Assembly: GCF_000787575.1 (NCBI RefSeq)
Contig: NW_012236529.1
Span: forward strand, 496,001 to 560,000
DNA from: Acytostelium subglobosum LB1
Lineage: Eukaryota > Evosea > Eumycetozoa > Acytosteliales > Acytosteliaceae
Reading direction: 5' to 3'
DNA length: 64,000 nucleotides
In this document: piece after piece, positions 24,640 to 35,925 of the stretch
Layout: every line of letters starts with the position of its first letter
How positions within the stretch are numbered: the stretch's first letter is position 1
The notes under the pieces: generated by a model
What the model was told of the DNA's origin: nothing
What the model saw: the letters and a program-made list of their open reading frames with translations, nothing else
The model's database searches: none
Position numbers and translations under genes: made by a program

Positions 24640-27003
24640 TCTTTGTAGTAGGTGTTGATGATGATGAGAGAGAGAGTAGTTTTGATTGGTCTATCTATCA
24701 ATCAATGCTTCACAACCTATGATGATGGCAATGTTTTTCTCTGGATGTTAGGGATCTCTGCTCCTCAAGTCTTGGGTTTGGTGGGCAGGCAGGGAAAGAA
24801 GAAGGAAGGAAAGAATAGAGGAAGGGATGAAATGAATGAATAGTTGGTGCTACAGGCTTTGTGGTTGATGATCGATTGAATTGTGATAATATTGATTCTG
24901 AATTATTGGATTTATGGATGGATGGATTGATAGAATGCAGTAGCAGTAGCTTGAAGTCAAGTCGCGTGAATGAATGAAGAATGAATAGATGCTGCTACAC
25001 CAACAACACATCGGGGTGGCGGCAACAACAAGATCTTGATTGATTGATGCTGTTGTTGGTTGATGGTAGTTGTTGTTTGGTGTTTGGTGTTTGTTTGGTG
25101 TTGATGGATGGTGCAGCGGTGGGAATAAATATGTGTGGAGGCGGCCTGGTTGAGAAAGGACGGGTAGGTTGGGCATCATCGCAGCCCACACACAACGATT
25201 GCAAGGTAGACAGATAAAGGTAAGGTAATGAGTGTGTGCACTACTGTGAGTGTTTGTTTGTTTGTTGTAATCAGATCACTCGTCTTGTCAGGTGCTCCAT
25301 CAACCTGAGTGTTTGAGTGTTTGTTTGTGTGTTTGTGTGTGTTGACGGTCGGTCGGTTGGTTGTAGGTGGGTTGACTTTGATGATGGTGTGGTGGTAGTG
25401 GTTGTGGTAAGGGTATGAACGATGTGTGTGTATGTGGTGGTGGCTTGGTGATGATCCATGTCGTGTCGATTGCCTTCTCTACCTTGCCTGTCTGCAAGCC
25501 GGTGGCAGGCCGATAAGCCAATGAAAGAATGAATTGTGGCAGGCAGGATGAAGTGGAAGGTAATAAAGAGAATGATTGATTGATTTCCAGCTTTTACAAT
25601 TGGACCACCACATCACCATCAATATTATTAATGGAGTTGTTTGATTGATTGATCAATTATGTGATTATGTGTGACATCTTGTCAAGAGAGAGAGAGGGAA
25701 GAGTCACCTGACACGATGATGTGCAGCCCTCATGGACTGGTATCCTCTTGGATTATCCAAGAACGTGCCACTCAAATCCAAAACAACGTGTTGTGATGTT
25801 TAACACATACATGCTTTGAATGCTAACGAGGAGTACTTTGTTTGAATGGGTAAATGGCAATGAATGAATTGTAAAAGTAGTAGTAATAGTAGTATTCTAC
25901 AATATCTTATCAGTGATAACTATCTGATGATGTTGTTGATGATGATGTTGATTAAGCAACACGATTTACAACTATAGCATTGTGTGTTTGAGTGTATATC
26001 CAATTAGAATAATGAATCTCTGTCTTGTCCGTCTGTCACTGTTTGTTTGGTGTTTCCAGTGTTGTTGTCGTTGTTGTTCGTTGTAATGAATGAATGAATG
26101 AATGAATAGATGGATGAACACACATAATAATGTAATGTGGTGTGTTCCAACAACGAGGAAAACAATAAGATAGAGAGAGAGATAGATAGAGGTATATGTA
26201 TGTGTGTTCAATTCCATTCCATTCCGACAACATCTGCAGTTACACTCGTGGTCATTCATTGGTCGTGGTAAGTGGTAAGTGGTAATTGGGGGTTTGGTTC
26301 TCGTCTAAGTGTGTGTCCAACCACATACATTCAAGATGAGATGCGGATGTGGATATATATGGATATAGATGGATGGATGGATGGATGGATGGATGGATGT
26401 GTCCTTTGCCCTTTGTATGATGGTGGTGTTGTTGATTCGTGTCATGGTCTGAAATCTCAGAGTGTATTGACGACTAAACCACATCCTCCTCTCTTTCTTT
26501 CGTCGTCATTCAACCATCCCATTCATTCATACCACACACACGCACCACTCACTTACACTTACATACACTACTACACCAGTCGTCAGAAGAGAGAGGGAGA
26601 GAGAGAGTATATGAGATAATATGAGGTATGGGAGAAGAGATTGATATGATGATTATCAAGCCAAGTTTGTGTGTAATGATCTAATCTATCTACCTTTCAA
26701 CTTTGTACTGGTATATAAATATATATAAATTATATCTTTAAATATACAAATACATATACTTGAGAATGAATGAGAAACAAACAATAACAATCAATGTACT
26801 CTTCTAATTGGTCGATCAATCATGTCTCCCTCGCACTCACACACGACCTAATAATCGGGAACTAACTCCAATTCACAAAATATCGCTTTCATGGGGTGTT
26901 GGACACAAGACCATGACCTGCTAATGTGATACCAATGTGATTACACACATTGTTGGAATAGAAGTATGGGAGATACTTCTTGGATAGGAGTGATCTGTTC
27001 CCA
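24640..27003. other. 2.4-kb gene-free region of simple repeats
   Basis: Dominated by GATG, TTGATTGA, GTTTGTTTG, GTGTGT and GGATGGATGG runs, with many short open frames of repeat-derived residues (H/T/Q/N rich) that are not credible. A less repetitive patch at about 25700-25800 contains TCTTGGAT-T-ATCCAAGA, an 8-bp inverted repeat. (GGAT)n lies near 26370-26398. I see no gene. Confidence 0.55.
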
Positions 27004-29073
27004 TCAAAGAATGTAGTTGTTATTGTTATTATTATTGTTGTTGGGTGGATATTGTATTTGCTGTTGTTGTGGCTGAAGAGGTTGTTGTTGATGTTGTTGG
27101 AGAGGTTGTGATGGCATCATATATTGATACTGTTGTTGTTGTTGTTGTGGCTGAAGAGGTTGTTGAAGTTGCTGGTCTTGTTGCAACAATTGCTTCAGGT
27201 CTGTCCTTATTGAACTCATTTGATTGATCATAAACAATTGATACTCCTCCATTGACTTTAGCTTGGCCTCCAACAGTTCAATCTTCTTGTTGGTAATACT
27301 TTGTTCTGTTGATTGTGACTCTTGCTGTTGTTGTTGTTGTTGTGGTTGTTGACTCCTCTGCTGTCCAGCATGTGTAGGTACATCATCCATTGAGATGCCA
27401 CTACCACCACCAGTTGTTGGAACACTTCCACTCCTTCTCCTAAGATTGCTCCTGCTATTGTTCAAACTTGGCGATGCATTGTGACTATTGTTGTGATTGT
27501 TGTTGTTGTTTAGATCGATACTACTGCTTGTCCTGCTAAGATCATCCTTGACAGCGACTTCCTTATCACTGGATATGAATGATTGTACCTGTTTCTTAAA
27601 TCTACGGTCCCTTCCAAAGTTCTTGACTGCTTCAATGTACTTGACGCTAAAGAACGCCTCTTGAGTATTGAACATGGTACTATTGTCCGAGTAGTTATTC
27701 AATCGTTGCCATTTATAACGTTTCCATACTACTTGTATCAGCTGTGTACGTAATGTGATGGGTTTGGATGGGTTAGTCACATCGTTGGACCCTTGGATCG
27801 GGGACATGGTGCGAAGGACAACTTACCTTGGCAGCAGAGTCCCTCTCCTTCTCTTGTACCTCAAGTAGGTAGATATAGTTAAGTATAGGCTTCTGATGTG
27901 CTGTTGGATGTGTCATCCTACTGAATTGTTCAATCAAACATGCCAAAAGGAACAAGCCCAACATCGATGAAAGCTGGAGAATGTGTAAGAATTGATTGAT
28001 TGATTGAGTGTTAGCAGGGACCTCTGGAAGGGAAGTGAATGAACTTACAATGGCTCCAAACTTGGCAAAGACTACAGTGGGCTTGTATAGTTCGTAGGGG
28101 TCGGTGGGCCATCCAGTGACCATGCTGATGAATGATATATACAATGAGACGCCATAGTTGAATAGTGGACTGGCCTCCCTCTCAAACACATATATAATAT
28201 GTGCACAGATCAGGATGATCATCACCGTGAATGGAATGAACGACATCAATGGTCTTTGATACAGCAGTGTCTTAAAACTGAGTTGCCAGTTGAACTTTGG
28301 TGGAACATTGTTATTCTGTTTGTACCTGGATTATTTGATTGATTGATTGATTGAGTTGAGTTAGTGATTGAGTGATTGGAATAGTTCCACCAAGTTACTT
28401 ACTTGGCATTTATGGTATGACGCATCTCGTAGATATGTGAGAAGTCTCGGTAGACACGGATGAACATGTAGCATCGAAGCCACATTAGGAGGCCCCACTT
28501 GGGATCGTTCCACAGGTGGAGTGGTCCATCGGCAAATGGCAATGGCTGAACAAGACATACTAAGACCTCGGCCCAAAACAAGGGCGCCAATGTCGTTGAT
28601 CTCAATACATTAAGTGGTGTCACACGGAATCCCTTTGCCCTCTTTGTCAGCCATCCATGCGTAACATTTGACAAAAGTAGTCTATAATAGTCCATCAATT
28701 GACAGACTTTATTTGATTGATTTGATGAGTGGGTGGTGAGTGAGTGGGATGGTTCCATGATTGATTGAATGGATGAGTGGAGGTACATACATAATATTAA
28801 GGTTGTGAAGAATATTGCCATTCGTATACCTTTGGATGCGCCATCGAATATGATTTGACGCCCTTTCCATGATACTTGTAGCTCGGCGATCATGAGGACA
28901 ATGCCAGTCATGCCATTTATAAATATGTAGAGGTACCTATTACGAAGTGTACTATCTATCTTGCGAGCCTTCTTGAATGTCTCAATTGCAAATGGAGTTG
29001 AAGGCACGGTAAACTCCTCCTCCATAGGCCTACTATTCTTATTGAATGATATCAATAATCTATTATGTGCCAT
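27004..29073 (-). CDS. SK-like (small-conductance Ca-activated) potassium-channel homologue with altered pore
   Basis: Exons 29073-28787, 28681-28403, 28325-28049, 27973-27827 and 27741-27004 join to about 575 residues. Six hydrophobic segments are seen, with an S4-like LLMWLRCYMFIRVYRDF, an S5-like FIPFTVMIILICAHIIYVFE, a pore region, an S6 (GLFLLACLIEQF), then KERDSAAKLIQVVWKRYKW resembling the calmodulin-binding region of SK channels and a downstream coiled coil (IELLEAKLKSMEEY). The C-terminal 100 residues are Q/N-rich. At the selectivity filter (28120-28097) the expected GYGD is TGWPTD, so K+ selectivity or even conduction is doubtful. The first donor would be GTACCT, a weak site, though phase supports it. 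Family assignment rests on topology and the C-terminal region. Confidence 0.7.
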
Positions 29074-29691
29074 ACTATCCTGTTGTCAATTATACACAAC
29101 ACTGATATCAGTGTGTGTGCGTATGTATGAGTATGTATATTTATGTGTTTTCTACTTATATGTATGACAACTACGGAATAAGACCCATTTGTAGTGTACT
29201 ACAACAGTGGATATTTGCGGATGATGGAGGGGCAGCCGAGTCAAACACCTGTTTTTGATGAAAAAAGCTGTGAGGTCCCATCACAACCTGTTGTCGGGGC
29301 TGTTGAGGCGTCCAATGGTGCGATGAAGAATCAAAAAGAACAATCTCTCACTCATCTAGCATCGTCCAAAGAATAATCATTGCATTGCACAATGTCGACA
29401 ACAAAGGGGCATGACATTGAATGAATGAGTGAATGATTGAGTGATGTTTGTTTTGTTTGAAAAGTGATGTGAATGTAGTGAATTGATTACCAAGATATTG
29501 AATCAATGAAGTGAATGAACATTGGGATGGATGTTGATGATATGTATGTTGTGTGAAGGCAATAAATAGGTATGATGTGTAGGGTATATACACTGGCCTC
29601 ATGCTGGTAAGGTTTATTGGATACCTCCTATGTGGGGATGGATATGTGCAACATTTTCATTCTTGAATAGTAAGTAGAAGTACTAAGATGT
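29074..29691. other. Intergenic region
   Basis: Spacer between the channel promoter and the PMP3 gene. A frame at 29194-29376 (+) reads MMEGQPSQTPVFDEK and so on for about 60 codons with a moderately protein-like composition, but it has no recognised domain and no clear promoter, so it is not called. The remainder is TGAATGA repeats. Confidence 0.4.
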
Positions 29692-29974
29692 TTAGTCAAG
29701 GATAACGATGAAGGCGTGGATAACACCTGGAATCCACAACAAGAGGGTCAAGATAAGATTGATCCAGAACTTGTCACTGCAGCCTGTTGGTTGTTTGAGA
29801 AAGAAAGAGAAGAAAGAGAAAAGAGAAGATTGTGTTAGAATGAATGAATGATTGAAATGAGGGAGCTGGTGAGGATTGATGAATGAGACTAGACATACCC
29901 TTTCTGATCAAGACGGCCAGTGGTGGCAGGAATATAGCCAAAATGCACAAACAGATCTTCTCGCAACCTCCCAT
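29692..29974 (-). CDS. PMP3/RCI2-type proteolipid (UPF0057)
   Basis: Exons 29974-29899 and 29783-29692 join to exactly 55 residues, the classic size of PMP3. The chain has two membrane helices: CLCILAIFLPPLAVLIRKGC, with the family's FLPPLAV motif, and FWINLILTLLLWIPGVIHAF, with the WIPG.IHA signature. Exon phase is confirmed by the split glycine codon. PMP3 peptides sit in the plasma membrane and affect membrane potential and salt tolerance in yeast and plants. The intron is 115 bases. Confidence 0.95.
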
Positions 29975-30566
29975 TGTAATGATTTATATATTTATAGAGT
30001 TATAACTTTGAATTAAGAATGTGAATGAATGAATGAGTGGATGAGATTAGTAATGGATTGATTGATGAACACCAACACCAGAGCTCCCCCATCAAACTTA
30101 TGATGGGTTCGTTGTGCGAACCTTATTCATTCCCTGAATTCAACTTAATTATATTTTGTTGGTGACGACGACACGGACAGGTGACCAATGCGCATGATCG
30201 CAGCAGTACCCCACACAAGTGTGGATATTTCATTCTTTGTGTCATCAAGCAAGTAAGAAATAGACATCTATTGTGTTTGTTTGATCATGTCACACACAGT
30301 CAAACAAGCTCACTCATTGGTGATCACGGGTTCATTTGCAAAAGAGTGCCCTCACTTTGCAAATTATCTGAACTCGAGGGCGACGTAGTGTTGTGTGAGC
30401 TTATGAATTCAGCCCAACACCTCATGCATGGTTCATGTAACTCGCTTGTTACTTTCCTTCCCATACAAGACCACTGACACACCTTACTCTGTTTTTTGAG
30501 ATGGGGATTATTATTTTTATTTATTTATTTAGTTTGATTGGTGTCTAGTCCCTTCCTGATGTCCTC
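29975..30566. other. Intergenic region
   Basis: PMP3 promoter side followed by about 400 bases of non-repetitive sequence (30080-30480) with no credible frame. A possible unannotated RNA or 3' UTR; nothing specific is seen. Confidence 0.4.
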
Positions 30567-32204
30567 TTAAGAGTTTGATTGAATTGGAAATACCAGTACA
30601 TTATACGAAACTTTTATCCATATATGGTTTTCAATAACATTTGATTGTTTTTCTTGAAGACATATTATTTGTGATTGATCAAGTCGACAAAATTTATAAA
30701 TACTCCTTATATTTATATAATCATAATTATTTACATGATAAAAATTTACATTTGGATAATTTCTAATTAATATTCTGATCATACTTGGTTTTAATAATGT
30801 TGTGGTATTAATATTTAAATATATATTATTAACTTTTATCATTGACTTTGTATCAAATCCAATAGAATCCTTTATATAAATATATTTTATAGTATCTGGT
30901 AATATATTTTCAATAATATTTAATTTCCTATTAGAATATAATGATAAATATTTTAATGATTTACATTCTTTAAAGTATGGATTGTTCATGAAATCAAAAT
31001 CAGGATTGATAAGCTCCAAATAAGTTAGTGTAGGTGGAAAGGTAACCAAAGTGGAGTGGCTGAAGTTGGTACCAAGTTTGAGAGTGGAGAGTTGATTTGG
31101 GAGTTGAAGTAATCCTTCAGAGTTTAGTGAACCGACATTTTTAACAATGATTAGTGAAACTAGAGTTTCGGGTAATGCTCCATTCTCTATCATTTTGGGA
31201 AAGCAGTAACAAATCTTTAAATATCTTAATCTTGGAGGTAGTGATCCAACTCTTATAATAGGACAGTGATGGAAATCATGACAAAATATAAGGGATACCA
31301 AGGTTGTTGGGAATGAGTTTGCAGTAATTAATTCACTGAAATTCTTTTCAATCTTTAAATAAGTTAGACTTGATGGTAATATTTCAATAAAATTATCTAA
31401 TTGTTGAAATGAATCAAATGATAATGATTGTAATTTTGAAGGGATTGTACCTGGGGCAAATTGATGGTTATAAACACTAATATATAATTCCAATAGTGAA
31501 TCAGGTAATACACCTGGTTCAATTGGTGAACATGGATATTCTCCTCCAATAAACAATGACTTTAAAGTATTGGGAAGGTCACCTTTCTTCAAAGGGTTCA
31601 CTAAATATACAATTGTCAACTTCTCCAAGTTTGATGGAAGTATAGAGGAGAAAGAAATGGATTGATAAATATTAATTGGTTCAATTATCAATTCAGTTAT
31701 TGATGAATTTAAAATATATTCTTTGATATAGTTGTAATTATTCCTGGGTATATTAATTAACATTAATCTTTTCAAATAATTTGGAACCAATGTTGATGGT
31801 GATGATGGAGATAGTATTGATATATGGGGTATAATGGAACAATTCCAAATACCGGTCAACTCATAATGGAAATTATCCTGATCAAATAAGTATAATAGTT
31901 TAGGATCAATAATTATAATTCCAGCATTAAAATATATAATATTATCTAATCTATGTAAATTATAATTATCATTTTTGAATAAGTTAATATTTAAATGTGA
32001 TTCCATTATTCTGTTCAACTGATGCTCATTCTTGTTGTAGTTGTTAGAGTTGTTGTATGTTTTGTCAATGATTGCTATCTCTTTGTTATATCTTGTCAAC
32101 AAATTGAAGTATGATCTACATGATAGACCAAGACATAATGCATCTATACTATTACCAAGGTATTTGAACAATTCCTTGATAATCAAATGTGATAACTTAT
32201 CCAT
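30567..32204 (-). CDS. AT-rich F-box FNIP-repeat protein
   Basis: Single frame of 545 residues. An F-box-like start (LIIKELFKYLGNSIDALCLGLSCRSY) is followed by FNIP-type repeats (GDLPNTLKSLFIGGEY, GVLPDSLLELYI, GTIPSKLQSLSF, GALPETLVSLII). Domain logic is that of the gene at 21450, but codon use is very different: third positions are mostly A/T and the protein is rich in N, Y and I. This looks like D. discoideum-style coding sequence inside a GC3-rich neighbourhood. Function is probably SCF substrate recognition, by family only. Confidence 0.88.
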   Translation of the reverse strand: MDKLSHLIIKELFKYLGNSIDALCLGLSCRSYFNLLTRYNKEIAIIDKTYNNSNNYNKNEHQLNRIMESHLNINLFKNDNYNLHRLDNIIYFNAGIIIIDPKLLYLFDQDNFHYELTGIWNCSIIPHISILSPSSPSTLVPNYLKRLMLINIPRNNYNYIKEYILNSSITELIIEPINIYQSISFSSILPSNLEKLTIVYLVNPLKKGDLPNTLKSLFIGGEYPCSPIEPGVLPDSLLELYISVYNHQFAPGTIPSKLQSLSFDSFQQLDNFIEILPSSLTYLKIEKNFSELITANSFPTTLVSLIFCHDFHHCPIIRVGSLPPRLRYLKICYCFPKMIENGALPETLVSLIIVKNVGSLNSEGLLQLPNQLSTLKLGTNFSHSTLVTFPPTLTYLELINPDFDFMNNPYFKECKSLKYLSLYSNRKLNIIENILPDTIKYIYIKDSIGFDTKSMIKVNNIYLNINTTTLLKPSMIRILIRNYPNVNFYHVNNYDYINIRSIYKFCRLDQSQIICLQEKQSNVIENHIWIKVSYNVLVFPIQSNS

Positions 32205-32573
32205 GTATTATAATATATATGTATTATTATTTGATTGAAATATCTGTAAGAATGAATGAATGATGAGGTTGGTGCTAATCCTTACAAGACTAGACCAGAT
32301 CGATCTGCTTTATAAAGTGTGCACTTTAACTTTCTAGATGAATGATGATGATAATCTGTATGTCATACCAAAGGGTTGTTGTTGCAATAGTAGTTTATTG
32401 TGTACTAATCGATCGACCTGACCTGACCTGACCTGTGCTCGCTGCAGCTGGTGTTCGTCAAGGATGATGCATCATGTCTCCTGTGTGTATAGGTATATAT
32501 GTCATGTATGTATGATGGATGATTCGCATTTGATTGTCGTCTAAGTGTTTGTGTTCAATGTCCATCGATTGTA
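32205..32573. other. Intergenic region
   Basis: Promoter side of the FNIP gene and 3' side of the small gene at 32574. Contains GACCTGACCTGACCTG (three CTGAC-type units near 32418). No gene is seen. Confidence 0.5.
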
Positions 32574-32752
32574 TTACATCTTGTGCTGGTTAGGGTACTT
32601 CAACAGCTCCAAGTACTCCAATGCAATCGTTCTACAGTTCTTCATAAAGTTCTGCTTCTGTGTCCAGAAACAGTCATCCTATTTATATCATATACATCGC
32701 AATGAAGATGATGATGATGTTAGCAAGTTATTCACATCCTTTGTTTGATTGT

Positions 32753-32783
<31 letters not shown>

Positions 32784-33026
32784 TGCTTGTGCTTGTGCTT
32801 GTGCTGCTGTCACTTCATGTTGTTGTTGCTGAGAGTGTTGATGATGTGATCGATCACCTACGAGTATATCTTGGTAGGCACGCAGCTCAACCTTCTTAGC
32901 ATTGGACTCTTTGATGAACTGATACTTCTTGGTGAACTCTTGCTCATAAGCACCGAGATGCTTCTTGTACTCCTCTGGGTATCTGTTCTCGATCAACACT
33001 TCTGGTAACTGTTCACTGCTTGTCAT
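32574..33026 (-). CDS. Small conserved-looking protein, unrecognised
   Basis: Exons 33026-32862 and 32678-32574 give about 89 residues: an N-terminal helical, charged part (EYKKHLGAYEQEFTKKYQF) and a C-terminal part DDCFWTQKQNFMKNCRTI ending QHKM. The donor CTC|GTAGGT and acceptor AAATAG|GAT keep the frame; reading on past the donor gives only repeat-encoded residues. Size and composition suggest a small mitochondrial or complex-assembly factor, but this is a guess and no family is named. Confidence 0.6.
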
Positions 33027-33533
33027 TTTTCTTATTATCTATCTATATAGTCTGTATTTGATTGTTGTCTGTCAACTTGTTTGATCAGATTCATAAACAT
33101 TGAGTGAATGAGTGAGCAAGACGATCAAACACACAACCAATGCTCATTTTTTTCAAACCCTTGCCCTTACCTCAACCCTTGCCCTACCCTCGAACATTCA
33201 TTGTCTAATCAATACAATGGTCTAGAATAATAATAACAAGTATTAGTGATATTTATCAAGAATATCTTTAAAGATAATACTATGTTGTAATAGGTTGAAT
33301 GTCCTCGGCAGATCCCAAAGACACATTGAACTCTCTCTCGAAAATCCAAGGGAGAGAGTGGCAAAGATTCAAACAAAATGAGTCAAACCCAAGTTGAACT
33401 TTGTATTCATTTATCACTCTATTATCTCTATTTATCTTTTATATATATATAAATATAATCACAACCCTGTCCTTCTACACGAGTCAGAGGACTAAGTATA
33501 TATTTGTACACTCAATCAATAAATCAAACAAAG
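33027..33533. other. Intergenic region between divergent genes
   Basis: Shared upstream region of the small (-) gene and VPS37 (+). Has CCCTTGCCCTTACC/CCCTTGCCCTACCC words near 33170 and a TATATATATAAATATAA stretch near 33442 suited to the VPS37 promoter. Confidence 0.5.
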
Positions 33534-34655
33534 ATGTCCAATCCACTACTTGCACTGTAAGTATATACTGTGAGAGACAGTAGATTGACTTGATACTAAC
33601 ATACAACAACAACAAACAATAACAGAAAGCTTAAACAGATAGAGACACTAAAGAGCAAATGTCCAACTATAAAAGAGATAACTAAAGACTCAACATATAA
33701 GATACCTCTACTCAATGGTGCTCACCTTATAATGTAGGTGTTTATATTTGATTGATTGGATTGGATTGATTGAATGCAGGTCAAGGTTCTAACTTCATCA
33801 TCATCATCATTATCACAATCACAATTGGATTGGATTAGATCATTGCCAATGAACTTCCCTTCAGTGCCACCAGCATACTTCTTGGAATCACATGATGGAC
33901 AAACACTGGCGACTAAACCACCGGCATGGGGACAGATGACATCATTGGCAAAGATCACAATGGAGTACTTGGACTTTTATAGCAAGCATCCACCTCAGTT
34001 CTTACAGCAGCAACAACAGCAACAAAATAACTACTCGCCTCCACCCAGCTACTACTCCTCAGCGTCGCCACAGCAGCCGCTGGGACAGTCTGGCGGCGCA
34101 GGCCAGCCACCTCCACCATACACCGCCTCCAAGGACCAGAAGAATGTACAGAAACCAATCATCCCATCACTGCCCACGCGCTTCCCCGAGCTCGAGTCAA
34201 AGACCAAGGAGGAGCTGCTCGAACTGCTAAAGTCAGATGAGCTCGAGGTGTTCCTCTTCTCAATCGACGAGGTCAGCGCAATGTCGGCGCAAAAGGAACG
34301 TCTGCAAGCAGACAATGAGAAGTTGTCGGCGCCAATCGAGCAGAAGCAACGCAGTCTGGAAGAGCTCAAGGTGCAACTGGCCGAGCAGCAGGCACTGTAC
34401 AAAGAACTCAAGCTGCAGAGCGAGGAGAAGCAAAAGAAGAAGGAGGCGATACAGCGTGCCTTCTCGGCGGCCGTGCTTGTCGAGCGGTTGACCGAGGCGG
34501 CGTCCATCTCAGAGGCCGAGTCAGACTCGATCGCCAACGAGTTCCTCGAGGGCAACATCGATTTGAAAGAGTTCAAGAAGCAGTTCAAGGATAAGAGGAA
34601 CATCTACCATTCGCGACTAGCCAAGAAAGAGAGCATTGCAAAGGATATCAAGTAG
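33534..34655 (+). CDS. vps37: ESCRT-I subunit VPS37 (Mod(r) domain)
   Basis: Exons 33534-33556, 33626-33733 and 33780-34655. The N-terminal part (QIETLKSKCPTIKEI...YKIPLLNGAHLI) looks like a UEV-type domain, followed by a Q/P/S-rich linker and a C-terminal Mod(r) domain from about residue 185 (FPELESKTKEELLELL, LVERLTEAASISEAES, FLEGNIDLKEFKKQF), the part that binds VPS23 and VPS28. ESCRT-I sorts ubiquitylated cargo into multivesicular endosomes. One problem: the second intron, spliced at the only good sites (AT|GTAGGT...TGCAG|GTC), leaves the frame off by one; one extra base at the junction would restore it. Either the true splice site is unusual or the assembly lacks a base. Confidence 0.83.
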
Positions 34656-35925
34656 ATAGATTGATAGATTGATTAATTGATCATCTTGCTTGGCCTTAAG
34701 TGCACTGCGTGCGTCTTGTAGTATTGTAATCACTCCCCCTATAAAGTTAGTTAGTTGTCTTGTTGACACTCAAACATGCTGGCATCCATGCATTCATTCA
34801 TTCATTGATTCATTCAATCATGATAAGAGGTGATCAGAAGTCGAACCACATTCCGCCATCAATGCCATGGTCTTGCGACTCTCCAACTGACGACCAGTCG
34901 CGTCGTTCCAAAACACAAGTCGACTGACTCCTCTCGAACACACAACCCCCTAACCACCAACCTCGACAAACCCATCTTATCTTCACAACACAATCAACCG
35001 AGCTTAAGGCCCACCTCAATCTAGATACATATATATCTTCATTATTATTATTAATTGTTATTATTATCAAGTCAATTGACTTAAGGTAGTTGGTATTATT
35101 ATCATTATCATTAATGGTAAATCAGGAGTGAAGATCATTGACTGAAATAGAGATAGAAGTCAACATATCATCATCACATCACTTTGTTGTAGAAAGTATT
35201 CATTGAATGAATCCAAACCGAGTATGTTACAAATCTGGTTATAAACATCATCATTGTCAACAGTCAGTCAGCTGTATCCATTCATCCATCCAAACCAACG
35301 ATCAACCAACTCAACTCACCACACCCACACTCTCATAACTAAGATGGCTATCTACTCAATTAATCAATCGTGTGCCTATTAATTAATAATATCCTCCTTC
35401 TTGATGGGTGTTTCACGCCTCAAACAAAAAAAAACAAGGATGCGCACGCCTGAATCCTCCTGCTTTTCTCCATTATTGTGTTCAAAAACACACACTTTCA
35501 TCTCACTCATTCCATTCATCCAGTCAATCTCCTCGTGATTTTTTTTGGAACGTAGAGTTTTGGGGGGACTTTTGAGTGTGTCCAGAGGTCAAGTACCTCA
35601 AGTCCATGCCATTTCACGATAAATAACAACTACACAACACACATAAACAATTACCTTTAAAACTATATTTAAGTTATAACTTATACAAACTATCACTCTC
35701 AACTCAACTCAATCCAAACTCACTCACTCACTCACTCATTCATTCACTCACGCTCAACTCAACTACTCAACTCCAACTCCAACTCAAACTCAAACAGAGA
35801 GATAAAGATAGAGATATATTTACGCGATGCTGTTGTAGCCACCCTTCCATTATAAATTGTTAACGATAACTCTTTAATACATAGTAGATATATATATAAA
35901 TAATACAAAATAGTAATATAGGTCC
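34656..35925. other. Intergenic region, 1.3 kb
   Basis: Spacer between two (+) genes, AT-rich with CATTCATTCATT, ACTCACTCACTC and CAACTCAACTC runs near 35700-35790. No frame shows codon bias. Likely 3' UTR of VPS37 and promoter of the F-box gene (TATATATATAAATAATAC near 35890). Confidence 0.5.

Noticed and set aside
24850-25204. Histidine/threonine-rich frames in the 24.6-27.0 kb region
   Set aside because: They are translations of simple repeats.
26360-26400. Regular repeats as a possible CRISPR array
   Set aside because: These are (GGAT)n and similar simple repeats with no repeat-spacer structure, in a eukaryotic genome.
29194-29376. 60-codon frame starting MYYNSGYL
   Set aside because: Composition is slightly protein-like but there is no domain, promoter or neighbouring exon; support is too weak for a gene call.
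30181-30477. 98-codon plus-strand frame near 30.3 kb
   Set aside because: No ATG start, no bias and no recognisable content; left in the spacer description.
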